Shown here one piece after another: positions 27,153 through 38,050 of a stretch of DNA of 64,000 nucleotides (its first letter is position 1; each line of letters opens with the position of its first letter). The stretch covers positions 26,504-90,503 of the forward strand of contig CAIVGN010000134.1 of assembly GCA_903905455.1 (NCBI GenBank). Reading direction: 5' to 3'. The position numbers were made by a program, and so were the translations under genes. Origin of the DNA: an uncultured Archangium sp. Its GTDB lineage: Bacteria > Myxococcota > Myxococcia > Myxococcales > Myxococcaceae. The notes below the pieces were generated by a model. The model ran no database searches, had not been told where the DNA came from, and worked only from the letters and a program-made list of their open reading frames with translations.

Positions 27153-29249
27153 TTACTTCGAAGGCGTGGCGAGCTTGGACATGAGGGCCGCGGCCGCGAG
27201 GTTCTGCGCGTCCTGCGTCACGCCGGGCTTCGAGAGGATGTCCTTGAGATCCTGCGGCAGCTCCCGCTCGCCCGACAGGTAGGGCTTGAGGAAGGTCTTC
27301 ATGGTGTCGGTGCTCGTCGCGGTCGCCTCCACGGCGTGCGAGAGCGAGACCGCGCGGACGAACTGGTCGAAGAAGGCGCCGTCGCCGCCCACGATGTTGA
27401 TCTTCGCGCTCGCCATGGCCGTGGCCATGACCTGCGCCTGGCTGGCCGCGATGTCGCGCCGCACGTGCAGGGTCTCCATCTCGACCTGCTTCTCCTTGTC
27501 GAGGCGCAGGCGGAACTCCTCGTGGTCCTTGGTCGCGCCCTGCAGCAGGGCCATGGCCTTGGCCTTCTCCGAGAGGCCGCGGGCCTCGGCCAGCAGCTTC
27601 TCCTGCACGCCCACCGACTCGGCGAGCGCCATCAAGCGCACCGCCTCGGCCTGGGCGTTGCCCTTCTTCTGCAGCGCCTCGGCTTCCGCCTCGAGCACCT
27701 TGGCGTGCGCCAGGCCCTTCTGCTGATCGCCCTCGGCCTCGGCCAGCAGCTTCTGGCGCAGCACGTTGGCATTGGCCTGGCCCTGCTTCTCGGTGGCCAC
27801 GGCGTCGGCTTCACGCACGCGCACCTGGGCGAGCCCCTGCTTCTCCTGCGCGAGCGCCTGGGCCTCGAGCACGCGCGCCTGGGCCAGGCCCTCGGCGGCC
27901 GCTTCGGCCTGGTGACCTTCGGACTGGCGGATCTTCGCGCGGGCTTCCTTGTCCGCCGACTCCAGCATCGCCTCGGCGGTGATCAGCCGCTGGCGGGCCT
28001 CGTGCTTCGAGACCTCCTCGTTGGCCTCGGCGGCCTTCACGCGCTCCACGGAGAGCTCGCCGGCGCGGGCCTCGGCGTCGATGATCGCCGCTTCCTTCTT
28101 GCGGTTGGCCTCGGCCACCAGGCGCAGCTGCTTGATGTTCTCCTCTTCGAAGGCGACCTTCTTGTCGACGGCGATGCGGGTGCTGATCACGTCGGCGATG
28201 GCCTTGCGCTCGGTCTCCAGCGCCTTCTCCTTGCCGATGCGCTGCAGCTCGACCTCGCGCTCACGCGAGATGGCCTCCAGGGCCCGGTCCTTGGCGACGC
28301 GCTCGGTCTCGATGCCCACCACGCGCTCGCGGTTCTTCTCGGCGACCTGCACCTGGCGGGTCTTGTTCTGCTCGTTGATCTGCAGCTCTTCCTCGGCGCG
28401 CACCCGGGCCAGCTCGGCCTTCAGGTGCTCTTCCTGCTGCACGCGCTGGGTCTCGGCCTGCTCGCGCGCCTGGATGGTGTCGATCTCGCGCTTCTGCTTG
28501 GCCTGGGCCTCGGCGCGCTGGCGCTCGAGCGCGAACACGGCCTCGTCGGCCTCGACGTTCTGCTTGGTGATCTTCTTGCGCTCGTCCTGGCGGAAGTCGT
28601 TGGTGAGCACGTTCTGGATGGTGGTCAGCTCGGTGATCTTCCGGATGCCCTGGGCGTCCAGGATGTTCTCCTTGTCGAGCATCTCGAGGGGCGTCTGCTC
28701 GAGGTAGTCGATGGCCACGTCTTCGAGCATGTACCCGTTGAGGTCCTTGCCGATGACCGAGACGATCTGGTCCTTGAAGACCTCGCGCTCCTTGTAGAGG
28801 TCCTCGAAGTTGAGGCGCTTGCCGACGGTCTTCAGGCCTTCCGAGAACTTGGCCTCGAAGAGCTCCTGCAGGGTCGCGAGGTCAGAGGCGCGCACGCAGC
28901 CGACGGCGCCGGCCACCTTGAGCACGTCTTCCACCGTCTTGTTCACGCGCACGAAGAAGCTGACCTTGATGTCGGCGCGGATGTTGTCGGCGCAGATCAG
29001 GCCCTGCTTCCCGCGGCGGTCGATCTCGATCGACTTGAGCGAGATGTCCATCACCTCAGCGCGATGGATGATGGGGATCACCACTGCCCCGGTGAACGAC
29101 ACCTTGGGCTCGGGCTTCATGGTGTTGACGATGAGCACCTGGCCCTGCGCGACCTGTCGGTAGAACCGCGCGATCAGCATCGCGAAGCCCACGAGGAGCA
29201 GCAGGCCGATGCCAATGGCGGAGAGGATGGCGGTGATTGTCGGAGACAT
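27153..29249 (-). CDS. Flotillin-family (YqiK-like) SPFH membrane scaffold
   Basis: The protein has 698 residues. It has one N-terminal membrane helix (about 5-27), an SPFH/band-7 domain (about 30-200) and then about 400 residues of Glu/Ala/Lys/Arg coiled coil rich in EAEA and AEARG patterns. The C-terminal domain is about 635-698. The layout equals YqiK/flotillin proteins, which oligomerise into membrane microdomain scaffolds. The ATG at 29249 has an AAGGGGG ribosome site about 10 nt upstream. The preceding gene encodes a YqiJ/NfeD-like partner and the following one a giant AAA+ ATPase. The first pair mirrors E. coli yqiJ-yqiK; the third gene is the addition. Confidence 0.9.
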   Translation of the reverse strand: MSPTITAILSAIGIGLLLLVGFAMLIARFYRQVAQGQVLIVNTMKPEPKVSFTGAVVIPIIHRAEVMDISLKSIEIDRRGKQGLICADNIRADIKVSFFVRVNKTVEDVLKVAGAVGCVRASDLATLQELFEAKFSEGLKTVGKRLNFEDLYKEREVFKDQIVSVIGKDLNGYMLEDVAIDYLEQTPLEMLDKENILDAQGIRKITELTTIQNVLTNDFRQDERKKITKQNVEADEAVFALERQRAEAQAKQKREIDTIQAREQAETQRVQQEEHLKAELARVRAEEELQINEQNKTRQVQVAEKNRERVVGIETERVAKDRALEAISREREVELQRIGKEKALETERKAIADVISTRIAVDKKVAFEEENIKQLRLVAEANRKKEAAIIDAEARAGELSVERVKAAEANEEVSKHEARQRLITAEAMLESADKEARAKIRQSEGHQAEAAAEGLAQARVLEAQALAQEKQGLAQVRVREADAVATEKQGQANANVLRQKLLAEAEGDQQKGLAHAKVLEAEAEALQKKGNAQAEAVRLMALAESVGVQEKLLAEARGLSEKAKAMALLQGATKDHEEFRLRLDKEKQVEMETLHVRRDIAASQAQVMATAMASAKINIVGGDGAFFDQFVRAVSLSHAVEATATSTDTMKTFLKPYLSGERELPQDLKDILSKPGVTQDAQNLAAAALMSKLATPSK

Positions 29250-29297
29250 CGTGTGTGTTCCCCCTTGCGTGAAAAGAAGAGCGGGCGAGCTGACGTG

Positions 29298-30044
29298 TCA
29301 GCGGCGCCGCACCCGACCAGAGATGATCTGCGCCGCCCGGGTCGGGTCGTTCAGCGCTTCGATTTCTTGTGGCAGGAGCCAGTCGACGGGCTCGATCTCG
29401 TAGATGCCCTTGGCGGCGTCGAAGTCGATGAGGATCGCCCGGTCACCCTTCTTGAGCGTGTTGGGCTTGGCGCAGACCACGTGCACGTTGAGCCCGGCGC
29501 CACCGTCGGCCACCAGCGCGGTGCCGAAGCCCGCGTCGACCTTGCCGCTGGTGATGCTGCAGATCTGGCCGAGGCAGTCGCGGCTGCGCGCCGGGTTGCT
29601 CTGGTTGAGGGCCTTGCCCAGCGGCTGCAGCAGGAAGGCGGCGCCGAACAAGCCGACCACCAGCGAGCCGACGAGCACCAGGGCCTGCAGCACCACGGCT
29701 TCGGGGCCGATCCACAGCGTGGCCAGCACGCAGGTCAGCCACGAGACGAGCAACGCGGTGCTGCCGGTGATGGTGACCGGCACCCGGGCGAGGCCCAGCA
29801 CCGACAACACGCCGCTCTCGGCCAGCTCGTGGTGATCGTGCCCATGCCCCGCGACCTCGGCGCTACCCTTGAGCGCCCCGAGCACCGCTTCACTGGCGCC
29901 CTTCACCCCACCCGTCGCCGCGTCGGCCGCGTCGAAGGCCGCACCGGTGACCAGGGCGAAGACCCAGTACCCGATGACCACGCCAAGCAGCACCGTGAGG
30001 GGAACGGTGGGGAACGTGGTGATGGCGGTGAGGAACGGCTCCAT
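29298..30044 (-). CDS. YqiJ/NfeD-like membrane protein with C-terminal OB fold
   Basis: The protein has 248 residues. It has a hydrophobic segment near 12-36, a His-rich loop (GHGHDHHE, about 68-75), two further membrane segments (about 95-145) and a soluble C-terminal beta domain (about 155-225) of OB-fold character. YqiJ/NfeD proteins pair with flotillin-type SPFH proteins, and this gene sits 48 nt upstream of one. The ATG at 30044 is chosen because it leads straight into the first helix. A GTG at 30065 would add 7 residues, and neither has a clear ribosome site. Confidence 0.8.
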   Translation of the reverse strand: MEPFLTAITTFPTVPLTVLLGVVIGYWVFALVTGAAFDAADAATGGVKGASEAVLGALKGSAEVAGHGHDHHELAESGVLSVLGLARVPVTITGSTALLVSWLTCVLATLWIGPEAVVLQALVLVGSLVVGLFGAAFLLQPLGKALNQSNPARSRDCLGQICSITSGKVDAGFGTALVADGGAGLNVHVVCAKPNTLKKGDRAILIDFDAAKGIYEIEPVDWLLPQEIEALNDPTRAAQIISGRVRRR

Positions 30045-30189
30045 GAATGCGCGGCACTCGACCACGCGAAGGCGTCAGGTACCAACGCAAAACCGGGCCC
30101 CCCCCTGCCCGCAAGATTTCCGCATTTTCTCGACGGAGAACGACAGGCAAGGCCGCTTTGGGCTCAAGCCTGAACCGCGGCGTCCAGCA

Positions 30190-30747
30190 CTACTGCGCGT
30201 CGTCGCGGCCCAACGACACGCGCACCGAATCACCGTCGCGCACCAGCTCGACCTGCCACGGGCGGCAACACACCGGGCAGTCTTCGACGTAGCTCGCCCC
30301 GCCCGCCTCTTCCGGCGCGCAGCTCACCACCACCGCCTCGCCGCAATAGGGGCAGCGCGAGGCGTGCTCGAGCTGCGCGTCCATCGAGGCCACCAGCGAA
30401 GGGGGCCAGGCCGGGCGGGCCGAGGGGACCCACGGGTGGCGGGCGTGCTCCAGGCTGGTCACCAGCCCTTCCCGCAGGCCCTCGAGATCGAGGCCGTCCA
30501 GGGTCTCGTCCAGCTGACCCAGCTTCTCCATGGCGCGCAGCAGCAGCCGGTTCGCCCCCGTCAGGTTGCCGCGCTCGTGGTGGTGCAACCCCGCGGTCCA
30601 CAACACGAGCACTTGCAGCACTTGGCGCTCCGAGCCCCGGGTGCGCCGCCAGCCTGATTCCCAGGCCTCGTGGGCCACGTGAAAGGCGCCCTTCTCGAAC
30701 AGCTCACGACCCGCCTCGAGAGAGGCGCTGAAAGTAGGGGAAGCCAT
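30190..30747 (-). CDS. DUF309 domain fused to a CPXCG zinc-ribbon domain
   Basis: This 185-residue protein has two recognisable parts. Residues about 8-100 carry the DUF309 helical pattern with FHVAHEAWESGWR and a second AGLHHHERGN motif. Residues about 128-165 carry CPYCGE and DCPVCCRPWQ, the two Cys knuckles of the small CPXCG (Cys_rich_CPXG) family, likely binding zinc. Both families are usually free-standing small proteins of unknown function, so the fusion is informative. The ATG at 30747 lies 17 nt after the stop of the cleavage-enzyme gene, suggesting co-transcription. Confidence 0.8.
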   Translation of the reverse strand: MASPTFSASLEAGRELFEKGAFHVAHEAWESGWRRTRGSERQVLQVLVLWTAGLHHHERGNLTGANRLLLRAMEKLGQLDETLDGLDLEGLREGLVTSLEHARHPWVPSARPAWPPSLVASMDAQLEHASRCPYCGEAVVVSCAPEEAGGASYVEDCPVCCRPWQVELVRDGDSVRVSLGRDDAQ

Positions 30748-30764
30748 GCCTGAAGATCTAACGC

Positions 30765-31637
30765 TCAGCGCGCCCGCAGCCCGAGGATCTGTCGGGCTTC
30801 GTCCGGGCTCGCCACCTCGCGGCCCGCCGCCACCGCCACCTTCGCCATGGCGTCGATCAGCTGCCCGTTGCTCGAGGCCTTGCTGCCATCGGGCAGGTAG
30901 AAGGTGTCCTCGAGGCCGGTGCGCAGGTCACCGCCCAGCTCGGCGCAGCGCCGGTGCAGCGCCCACACCTCCTGCCGGCCGATGCCCACCACCTGCCAGT
31001 GCGTGCCCGGCAACATCTCGTCGATGAGCAGCGGCAGCCACGACGCCTTGTTGGGCATGCCCGACTCCACCCCCATCACCAGCGAGAGGTGTGGCGGGTT
31101 GGGCACCATGCCCCGCTTGGCGAACATGGCCACGCTGCGCACGATGCCGGTGTCGAAGCACTCGCACTCCGGGACGATGCCGTGGGCCTTCATCACCTTC
31201 TCGAAGGCCTCGATCTTCGCCACCGGGTTGTCGAAGAGCATCGGGGGCCACGCCCAGTCGTGGTTCGAGCGCAGCTTGAGGTAGTTGAGCGAGCCCGCGT
31301 TGAGCGCGGCCAACTCGGGCTTGACCGCCTCGAGGCAGGCCACCGGGCCGCTGATGTCGTCGCCCACCACCCCGGTCGAGAGGTTCAAGAGCAGGTCGGG
31401 CACCTCGGCGCGAATCGCGTCGCAGATGGCCTTGGCCACCTTCGGGTCCCACGAGGGCATGCGGCCGTTGCCCGGCTCCTGGTCGCGAAAGTGGACGTGC
31501 ACGATCGACGCCCCGGCATCGCGGGCCCGGCGCGCTTCCTTCGCCATCTGCTCGGGCGTCACCGGCACGTGGTGCACTTCGGGGTCGGTCAGCACGCCGG
31601 TCAGCGCGCAGGAAATCACTGCCTTCTTCGAGCCCAT
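30765..31637 (-). CDS. 3-keto-5-aminohexanoate cleavage-type enzyme (BKACE family)
   Basis: This is a 290-residue TIM-barrel protein of the BKACE/Kce family, which transfers an acetyl unit from acetyl-CoA onto a beta-keto acid, giving a CoA ester and acetoacetate. Family features are an N-terminal ISCALTG strand, the metal-ligand motif HVHFRD, NLSTG near residue 90, MGVESGMPNKASWLP, and the late region LEDTFYLPDG. The ATG at 31637 follows CCGGAGG. Lysine-fermentation partners are absent from the window, so the substrate is open; the family includes many beta-keto acid specificities. It is divergent from rarA. Confidence 0.88.
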   Translation of the reverse strand: MGSKKAVISCALTGVLTDPEVHHVPVTPEQMAKEARRARDAGASIVHVHFRDQEPGNGRMPSWDPKVAKAICDAIRAEVPDLLLNLSTGVVGDDISGPVACLEAVKPELAALNAGSLNYLKLRSNHDWAWPPMLFDNPVAKIEAFEKVMKAHGIVPECECFDTGIVRSVAMFAKRGMVPNPPHLSLVMGVESGMPNKASWLPLLIDEMLPGTHWQVVGIGRQEVWALHRRCAELGGDLRTGLEDTFYLPDGSKASSNGQLIDAMAKVAVAAGREVASPDEARQILGLRAR

Positions 31638-31673
31638 GGGAAGCCTCCGGAGGAACGCGGCATTGACCGCGAA

Positions 31674-31691
31674 ATTGATTCTCAAGTCAAT
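31674..31691. promoter_or_regulatory. Inverted repeat in the BKACE/rarA divergent gap
   Basis: ATTGA and TCAAT arms flank an 8-nt spacer in the 81-nt gap. The right arm contains TTGACT on the minus strand, a fair -35 for the BKACE gene, with GTCAAT about 17 nt further as a weak -10. This is an AT-rich island in otherwise GC-rich sequence. It could be promoter, operator or both. Confidence 0.3.
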
Positions 31692-31718
31692 CTTGGCCGC
31701 TGCTAGAGCCGGGAGCCG

Positions 31719-33040
31719 ATGGATCTCTTCGATCGCGCAGCATCCGTCGACGCCGAGGCCCGGGCGCCGCTCGCCGAGCGCATGCGGCCGCGCACGCTCG
31801 ACGAGTACCTGGGCCAGGAGCACCTCACCGCCGCCGGCCGGCTGCTGCGCAAGGCCATCGAGCTCGACCAGGTGCCCTCGATGATCTTCTGGGGCCCCCC
31901 GGGCACCGGGAAGACGACCCTGGCGCGCATCATCGCCCACGCCACCGGCGCGCACTTCGACTCGGTGTCCGCGGTGCTCAGCGGCGTGAAGGACCTGCGC
32001 GAGGCCGTGGCCGCCGCCGACCAGCGGTGGAAGATGAACCGCAAGCGGTCGATCCTCTTCGTCGACGAGATCCACCGCTTCAACAAGTCGCAACAGGACG
32101 CCCTGCTGCCCCACGTCGAGAAGGGCACCATCACCCTGCTGGGGGCCACCACCGAGAACCCCTCGTTCGAGGTCAACGCGGCGCTGCTCTCGCGCATGCG
32201 GGTGATGACCCTGCGCGGGCTCGAGGAGGAAGAGCTGCGCACCCTGCTGCGCCGGGCCGTGGCCGACCCGCGGGGCCTCGACGGCAAGGTGACCATCGAC
32301 GACGACGCCATCGCCTTCATCGCGATGATCGCCGCCGGCGACGCGCGCAAGGCCCTGACCGCCCTCGAGGTGGCCGCGAAGTACGGCGGCACGCACGTCA
32401 CCCGCGAGGGCGCCGAGGAGGCCGTGCAGCAGCGGACCCTGCTCTACGACAAGGGCGGCGAAGAGCACTTCAACGTCATCTCGGCCTTCATCAAGTCCAT
32501 GCGCGGCTCCGACCCCGACGGCGCGGTGTACTGGCTGGCGCGCATGGTGGAGGCCGGTGAAGACCCGCGCTTCATCGTGCGCCGCATGGTGATCTTCGCC
32601 AGCGAAGACGTGGGCAACGCCGACCCCCAGGCCCTGCAGGTGGCGATCAACGCGCTCCAGGCCGTGGAGCTGATGGGCTTCCCCGAAGGCACCCTGCCCC
32701 TGACGCAGGCCGTGACCTACCTGGCGATGGCGCCCAAATCGAACACCGCGCTGACCACCTACGCCAAGGCCCGCGAGGCGGTGCAGAAGCACGGGCCGCT
32801 GCCGGTGCCGATGCACCTGCGCAACGCGCCGACGAAGTTGATGAAGTCCCTGGGCTACGGCGGCGGCTACCAGTACCCCCACGACTTCGAGGGGCACTAC
32901 GTGCACGAGAACTACCTGCCCGAGGGCCTGCGCGCCGAGAAGTTCTACGAGCCGTCAGGCAACGGCGCCGAGCAGAAACACAAAGAGCGGATCGAACAGA
33001 TCCGCTCCTCGAGAGCACCGAAGGAACCGGGCGAAGACGG

Positions 33041-33044
<4 letters not shown>
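31719..33044 (+). CDS. rarA: RarA/MgsA replication-associated recombination AAA+ ATPase
   Basis: The 441-residue clamp-loader-like ATPase acts at stalled replication forks. Visible motifs are the N-terminal MRPRTLDEYLGQEHL, Walker A GPPGTGKTT at 59-67, Walker B SILFVDEIHRFNKSQQ, sensor region LLGATTENPSFEVN, and the C-terminal tetramerisation half with SMRGSDPDGAVYWLARM, APKSNTA and GYGGGYQYPHD. Length matches the family (E. coli RarA has 447 residues). The start ATG has GGGAG just upstream. Its stop overlaps the stop of the convergent response-regulator gene in the four bases TTAA. Confidence 0.96.
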
Positions 33045-34518
<1,474 letters not shown>

Positions 34519-34522
<4 letters not shown>

Positions 34523-36075
34523 GGGTTTGCTCCCCCGGGTTGAACGGGAATCATCACGGTGAAGGCGCTGCCCTCGTCGATCTTCGAGTCGACGGCGAAG
34601 TGCCCGCCGTGGTCCTCGACGATCCGATAAGCAATGGACAAGCCCAGCCCGGTGCCTTCACCCGGCGGCTTGGTAGTGAAATGCGGCTCGAAGATGCGCG
34701 GCAGGTTCTCGGCAGGAATGCCGCAGCCCGTGTCGGTCACCTTGAAATAGCAGTGGGCGTCCCGCAGCCCGGTCTCGACCTTCAGCGTGCCCTCTCCGTC
34801 GGGCAGCGCCTGCAGGCCGTTGTGCAGGAGGTTGAGCACCACCTGGCCCAGCTGCGAGGGGTCGCCGTACACCGGCGGGTGGCCGGGGGTGAGGTTCAGC
34901 TCGAGCTTGGCCCGGGGGTACTTCTTGATCTGCGCGCGGAAGAGCACCGCCGCGTCTTCGACGCACTTCGAGAGATCGAACGCGCGGCGGTCTTCGACCT
35001 TCGAGCGGCGGCTGAACTTGAGCAGGCTCTCGACGATGCGCTTGCAGCGCATGGCGCTCTCTTCGATGAGGTCGAGGGCCTCGAGATCGGCCGGGGTGCG
35101 GCCCGCGTCCCGCTTCATCAACTGCGAGAAGGCGAGGATGCCGCCCAGGGGGTTGTTGATCTCGTGCGCCACGCCGCCGGCGAGGTTGCCGATGGCGATC
35201 ATCTTCTCGCTCTCGATGAGCCGCTTGGTGAGCGCCCGCTCGTCGGTGACGTCGCGGTAGTGGCACACGGCGATGGGCTCGTCGTCCATCGGGTAGACGT
35301 GGGCCACGAAGGTGCGCGGCCCGTGCACGATCTCCAGGCTGGCCACGGTCTTGAGGTTCGGCCCCACCGGACAGCCGGCGCACTGCGTGGGCTGCCCGAA
35401 GAGGTACTCGTGGCACTTCACGCCCTGGTTGAGTTCCACCACGTCGCGGTTCGAGACCTTCGCGGTCGCCCGGTTCGCCCGGCGAATGACGAGATCGTCG
35501 GTGTTCACCACGGCCAGCGGGCTGTCGATGGTGTCGAACGAGAGTTCCCACTCGCGCTTGGCCCGCGAGAGCATCTGGGTGCGCTGCTGCACGCGCAGCT
35601 CGAGGTCGGCGTTGAGCTGCCGCAGCTCGATGTTCTGTTCCTGCGTGAGGTCGTGGAGCCGGCTGTTGTCGTTGACCAGCTCGTGCTGCTCGAAGGCGCT
35701 CTTGACCGTCAGCAGCAGCTGCGCGTCGTTCCACGGCTTGCTGATGAAGCGGAAGACCTCGGACCGGTTGATCGCCTCTTCGATGGCGTGCTGGTCGGCC
35801 TGGCCGGTGAGCATGATGCGCTGGGTCTTGGGGTCGAGCTCCTTGACCTTGGCGAGGAAGTCGACGCCGTTCATGCCCGGCATGCGGAAGTCGCTGATCA
35901 CCACCGCCGGCCGAAACCGCTCGAAGGCCTTGAGGGCCGCCTCGGCGTCGAGCGCGGTCTCGATGACCCAATCGCCCCGGCGCAGCACACGCCGCAACGA
36001 GCGGAGGATGTTCTCCTCGTCATCGACCAGGAGCAGTCTGCCCTGGGCAACTTCCGGCTTGAGGTTGGTGGCCAT
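34519..36075 (-). CDS. Hybrid sensor histidine kinase (REC-PAS-HisKA-HATPase)
   Basis: The 518-residue soluble kinase starts with an RpfG-type receiver (Asp62 in ISDFRMPG; SKPWND at 113-118). A short coiled coil (about 140-180) leads to a PAS domain (about 180-280) with an unusual Cys set KCHEYLFGQPTQCAGCP at 220-236. The HisKA H-box has His304 (GGVAHEINNP), and the ATPase has N-, G1- and G2-box motifs (LLHNGLQAL, DTGCGI, GTGLGLS). No membrane segment is seen. The ATG at 36075 follows GGAG; a GTG at 36084 lacks one. The N-terminal receiver may feed an upstream phosphate signal into the pair. Cys residues could bind metal or sense redox state (inference). Confidence 0.92.
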
Positions 36076-36228
36076 GTTCTCCACGGGTCATGCTGCTGAG
36101 CAATCTCGCGGCCAACCCATGAGTCGGCGTAACCTCATGATCGATGTGGGCTTTGTCTGACTGGGTGCCGCTGCCGCCGGGGTTAAGTTGAACCCACCCC
36201 CATCATAACGGGGTCGGTCTGACCCGGC

Positions 36229-37158
36229 CTAGATCGTGGTCACGACGGTGCTGGCCTGAAACAGGCTGATCTTGTTCCGGCCTTCGCGCTTGGCCCGGTA
36301 CAGGGCCTCGTCGGCGGTGCGCACCAGCTGCTCCGATGTATTCACCGAGCGCCCCGGGAAGCCGGAGACCCCGAAGGAGCCGGTGACCTTGAGGCCCGCC
36401 GACCCCACGACGAGCTGCTTCACGTCGGCGGCGGTGCGCTCGGCCACGGTCAGGGCGCCGGCGAGGTGCGTCTTGGGCAGCAACACCGCGAACTCTTCGC
36501 CCCCGTAGCGGGCGACGAAGTCGGTCTCGCGGACGGCAGCCTTGATGGCCGCGGCCACGGCGACCAACACCTCGTCACCGGCCTGGTGCCCGAAGTTGTC
36601 GTTCACCGTCTTGAAGTGATCGAGGTCGATGAGGATGAGCGCCAGGGGGTCGTCGTAGCGCTGGGCGCGGCGGAACTCCTCGCGCAGGCGGTCCTGGAAA
36701 TGTCGGTGGTTGGCCACCTGGGTGAGCCCGTCGGTGACGGCCAGCTCGTGCAGCCGGGTCGCCTCGGTGCGGGAGACCAGCAACGCGCGGTGCAGCGCAC
36801 GGCGGCGATCGACGCGGGCGAGCAGCTCAGGCACCGAGAACGGCTTGACGAGGAAATCGTCGGCCCCGCGGCGGAAGGCCTCGGCCCGGGTGGCGACGTC
36901 GTCGGCCAGCGAGACCATCAGCACCGGGGTCTGGCCCCCGTCCACGCGCAGGTGCTGGAGCACCGCCAACCCGCTCTCGCCCGGCAGCTCCAGGTCGACG
37001 ATGGCCACGTCGCAGGGCTCGTCCATCAGCAGGGAAATGCCCTCCGAGGCGCTGGTGGCGGTGCGCACCACGGCCCCCGCGTCGTGGAGCGCGTGCTGCA
37101 ACGCCGTCGTGGCCGACAGGGCGTCGTCGACCAGCAGGACTGTCCAGCGATCCCCCAT
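36229..37158 (-). CDS. Receiver-GGDEF diguanylate cyclase
   Basis: This 309-residue response regulator would make cyclic di-GMP. The receiver has Asp55 (AIVDLELPG) and KPFS; the cyclase domain (about 140-300) carries the active-site GGEEF motif. RETD placed five residues before GGEEF is a canonical inhibitory I-site, so product inhibition is expected. The ATG at 37158 with CAGGGGT upstream is chosen over longer frames because it begins directly at the receiver. It lies 153 nt upstream of the kinase on the same strand and diverges from the glycosyltransferase. The PilZ protein at 49678 is a possible effector in this window. Confidence 0.93.
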   Translation of the reverse strand: MGDRWTVLLVDDALSATTALQHALHDAGAVVRTATSASEGISLLMDEPCDVAIVDLELPGESGLAVLQHLRVDGGQTPVLMVSLADDVATRAEAFRRGADDFLVKPFSVPELLARVDRRRALHRALLVSRTEATRLHELAVTDGLTQVANHRHFQDRLREEFRRAQRYDDPLALILIDLDHFKTVNDNFGHQAGDEVLVAVAAAIKAAVRETDFVARYGGEEFAVLLPKTHLAGALTVAERTAADVKQLVVGSAGLKVTGSFGVSGFPGRSVNTSEQLVRTADEALYRAKREGRNKISLFQASTVVTTI

Positions 37159-37267
37159 ACCCCTGAGTACATACGTTCCTCCGGGGCAGAACGCGGCACT
37201 TTTTTCGAGGGCCGTCACCCCGCCCGCCGCTTGGACTCGCGCCGTCGGTGTGGGATGACCGGCGCCC

Positions 37268-38050
37268 ATGTCACGACCGAGCTTGAGCCTGTTCTTCCCT
37301 GCCTGGAACGAAGAGGAATACGTCGAGCGCACCGTGAGCCGCGCGAAGGTGGTCCTCGAGCGCCTCGCCGACGATTGGGAGATCATCATCGTCAACGACG
37401 CCTCGACCGATCGCACCCGGGAGATCGCCGAGGGGCTCTCGAAGCGCGACCCCCGCATTCGCTGCGTGTCGCACGAGGTGAACCAGAAGCTCGGCGGCTC
37501 GATGAAGACGGGCTTCGCCTCCAGCACCAAGGACATCGTCATCTACTCGGACATGGACCTGCCCTTCGATCTCGACGAGCTCGAGCGGGCGCTGCACCTG
37601 GTCGACTACCTGGAGGCCGACATGATCTGCGCCTTCCGCTTCGATCGCACCAGCGAGGGGCCCAAGCGCATCATCTACTCCTACGTCTACAACGCCCTCA
37701 TTCGCGAGCTGTTCGCGGTGAACATGAAGGACATCAACTTCAGCTTCAAGGTGGTGCACCGCCGGGTGCTGGAGTCGATCGACCTCAAGAGCGAGGGCTC
37801 GTTCATCGACGCGGAGCTGGTGGTCAAGGCGATCCGCAAGGGGTTCAAGGTCTTCCAGATCGGCGTCGACTACTTCCCGCGCACGCGCGGCATCTCGACG
37901 CTCGCCAGCCCCCAGGTGATCCTCAAGATGATCCGCGAGCTGGCGTCGCTGTACGGCGACACGCGCAACCCGGGCAACCCCACGCGGCCGGTGCGGCTGC
38001 CCCGTGACGTGACGGCGTTCCCCACGAAGAAGGCCTCGGGCGCGCCGTGA
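37268..38050 (+). CDS. Family 2 glycosyltransferase (DPM1-like)
   Basis: The 260-residue GT-A enzyme has the start SLFFPAWNEEEYVERTV, IIIVNDASTDRT near residues 39-50, and YSDMDLPFD providing the DxD metal site. It lacks long membrane segments, resembling soluble polyprenyl-phosphate sugar transferases. It overlaps the next gene, a YdjC-type deacetylase, by 4 nt (GTGA), so the two probably modify the same glycan or glycolipid. No strong ribosome site is seen before the ATG at 37268. Confidence 0.9.
   Translation: MSRPSLSLFFPAWNEEEYVERTVSRAKVVLERLADDWEIIIVNDASTDRTREIAEGLSKRDPRIRCVSHEVNQKLGGSMKTGFASSTKDIVIYSDMDLPFDLDELERALHLVDYLEADMICAFRFDRTSEGPKRIIYSYVYNALIRELFAVNMKDINFSFKVVHRRVLESIDLKSEGSFIDAELVVKAIRKGFKVFQIGVDYFPRTRGISTLASPQVILKMIRELASLYGDTRNPGNPTRPVRLPRDVTAFPTKKASGAP

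Noticed and set aside
21813..30173. Very long plus-strand open frame (about 2786 codons) opposite the AAA+ and flotillin genes
   Set aside because: It is an antisense shadow of GC-rich codon bias: composition is Arg/His/Leu/Val/Gln-rich without motifs, while the minus strand carries clear Walker, SPFH and coiled-coil features and ribosome sites.
30765..32906. 713-residue frame containing the BKACE enzyme
   Set aside because: The N-terminal two thirds are antisense to rarA; the enzyme starts at the ATG at 31637 with GGAGG upstream.
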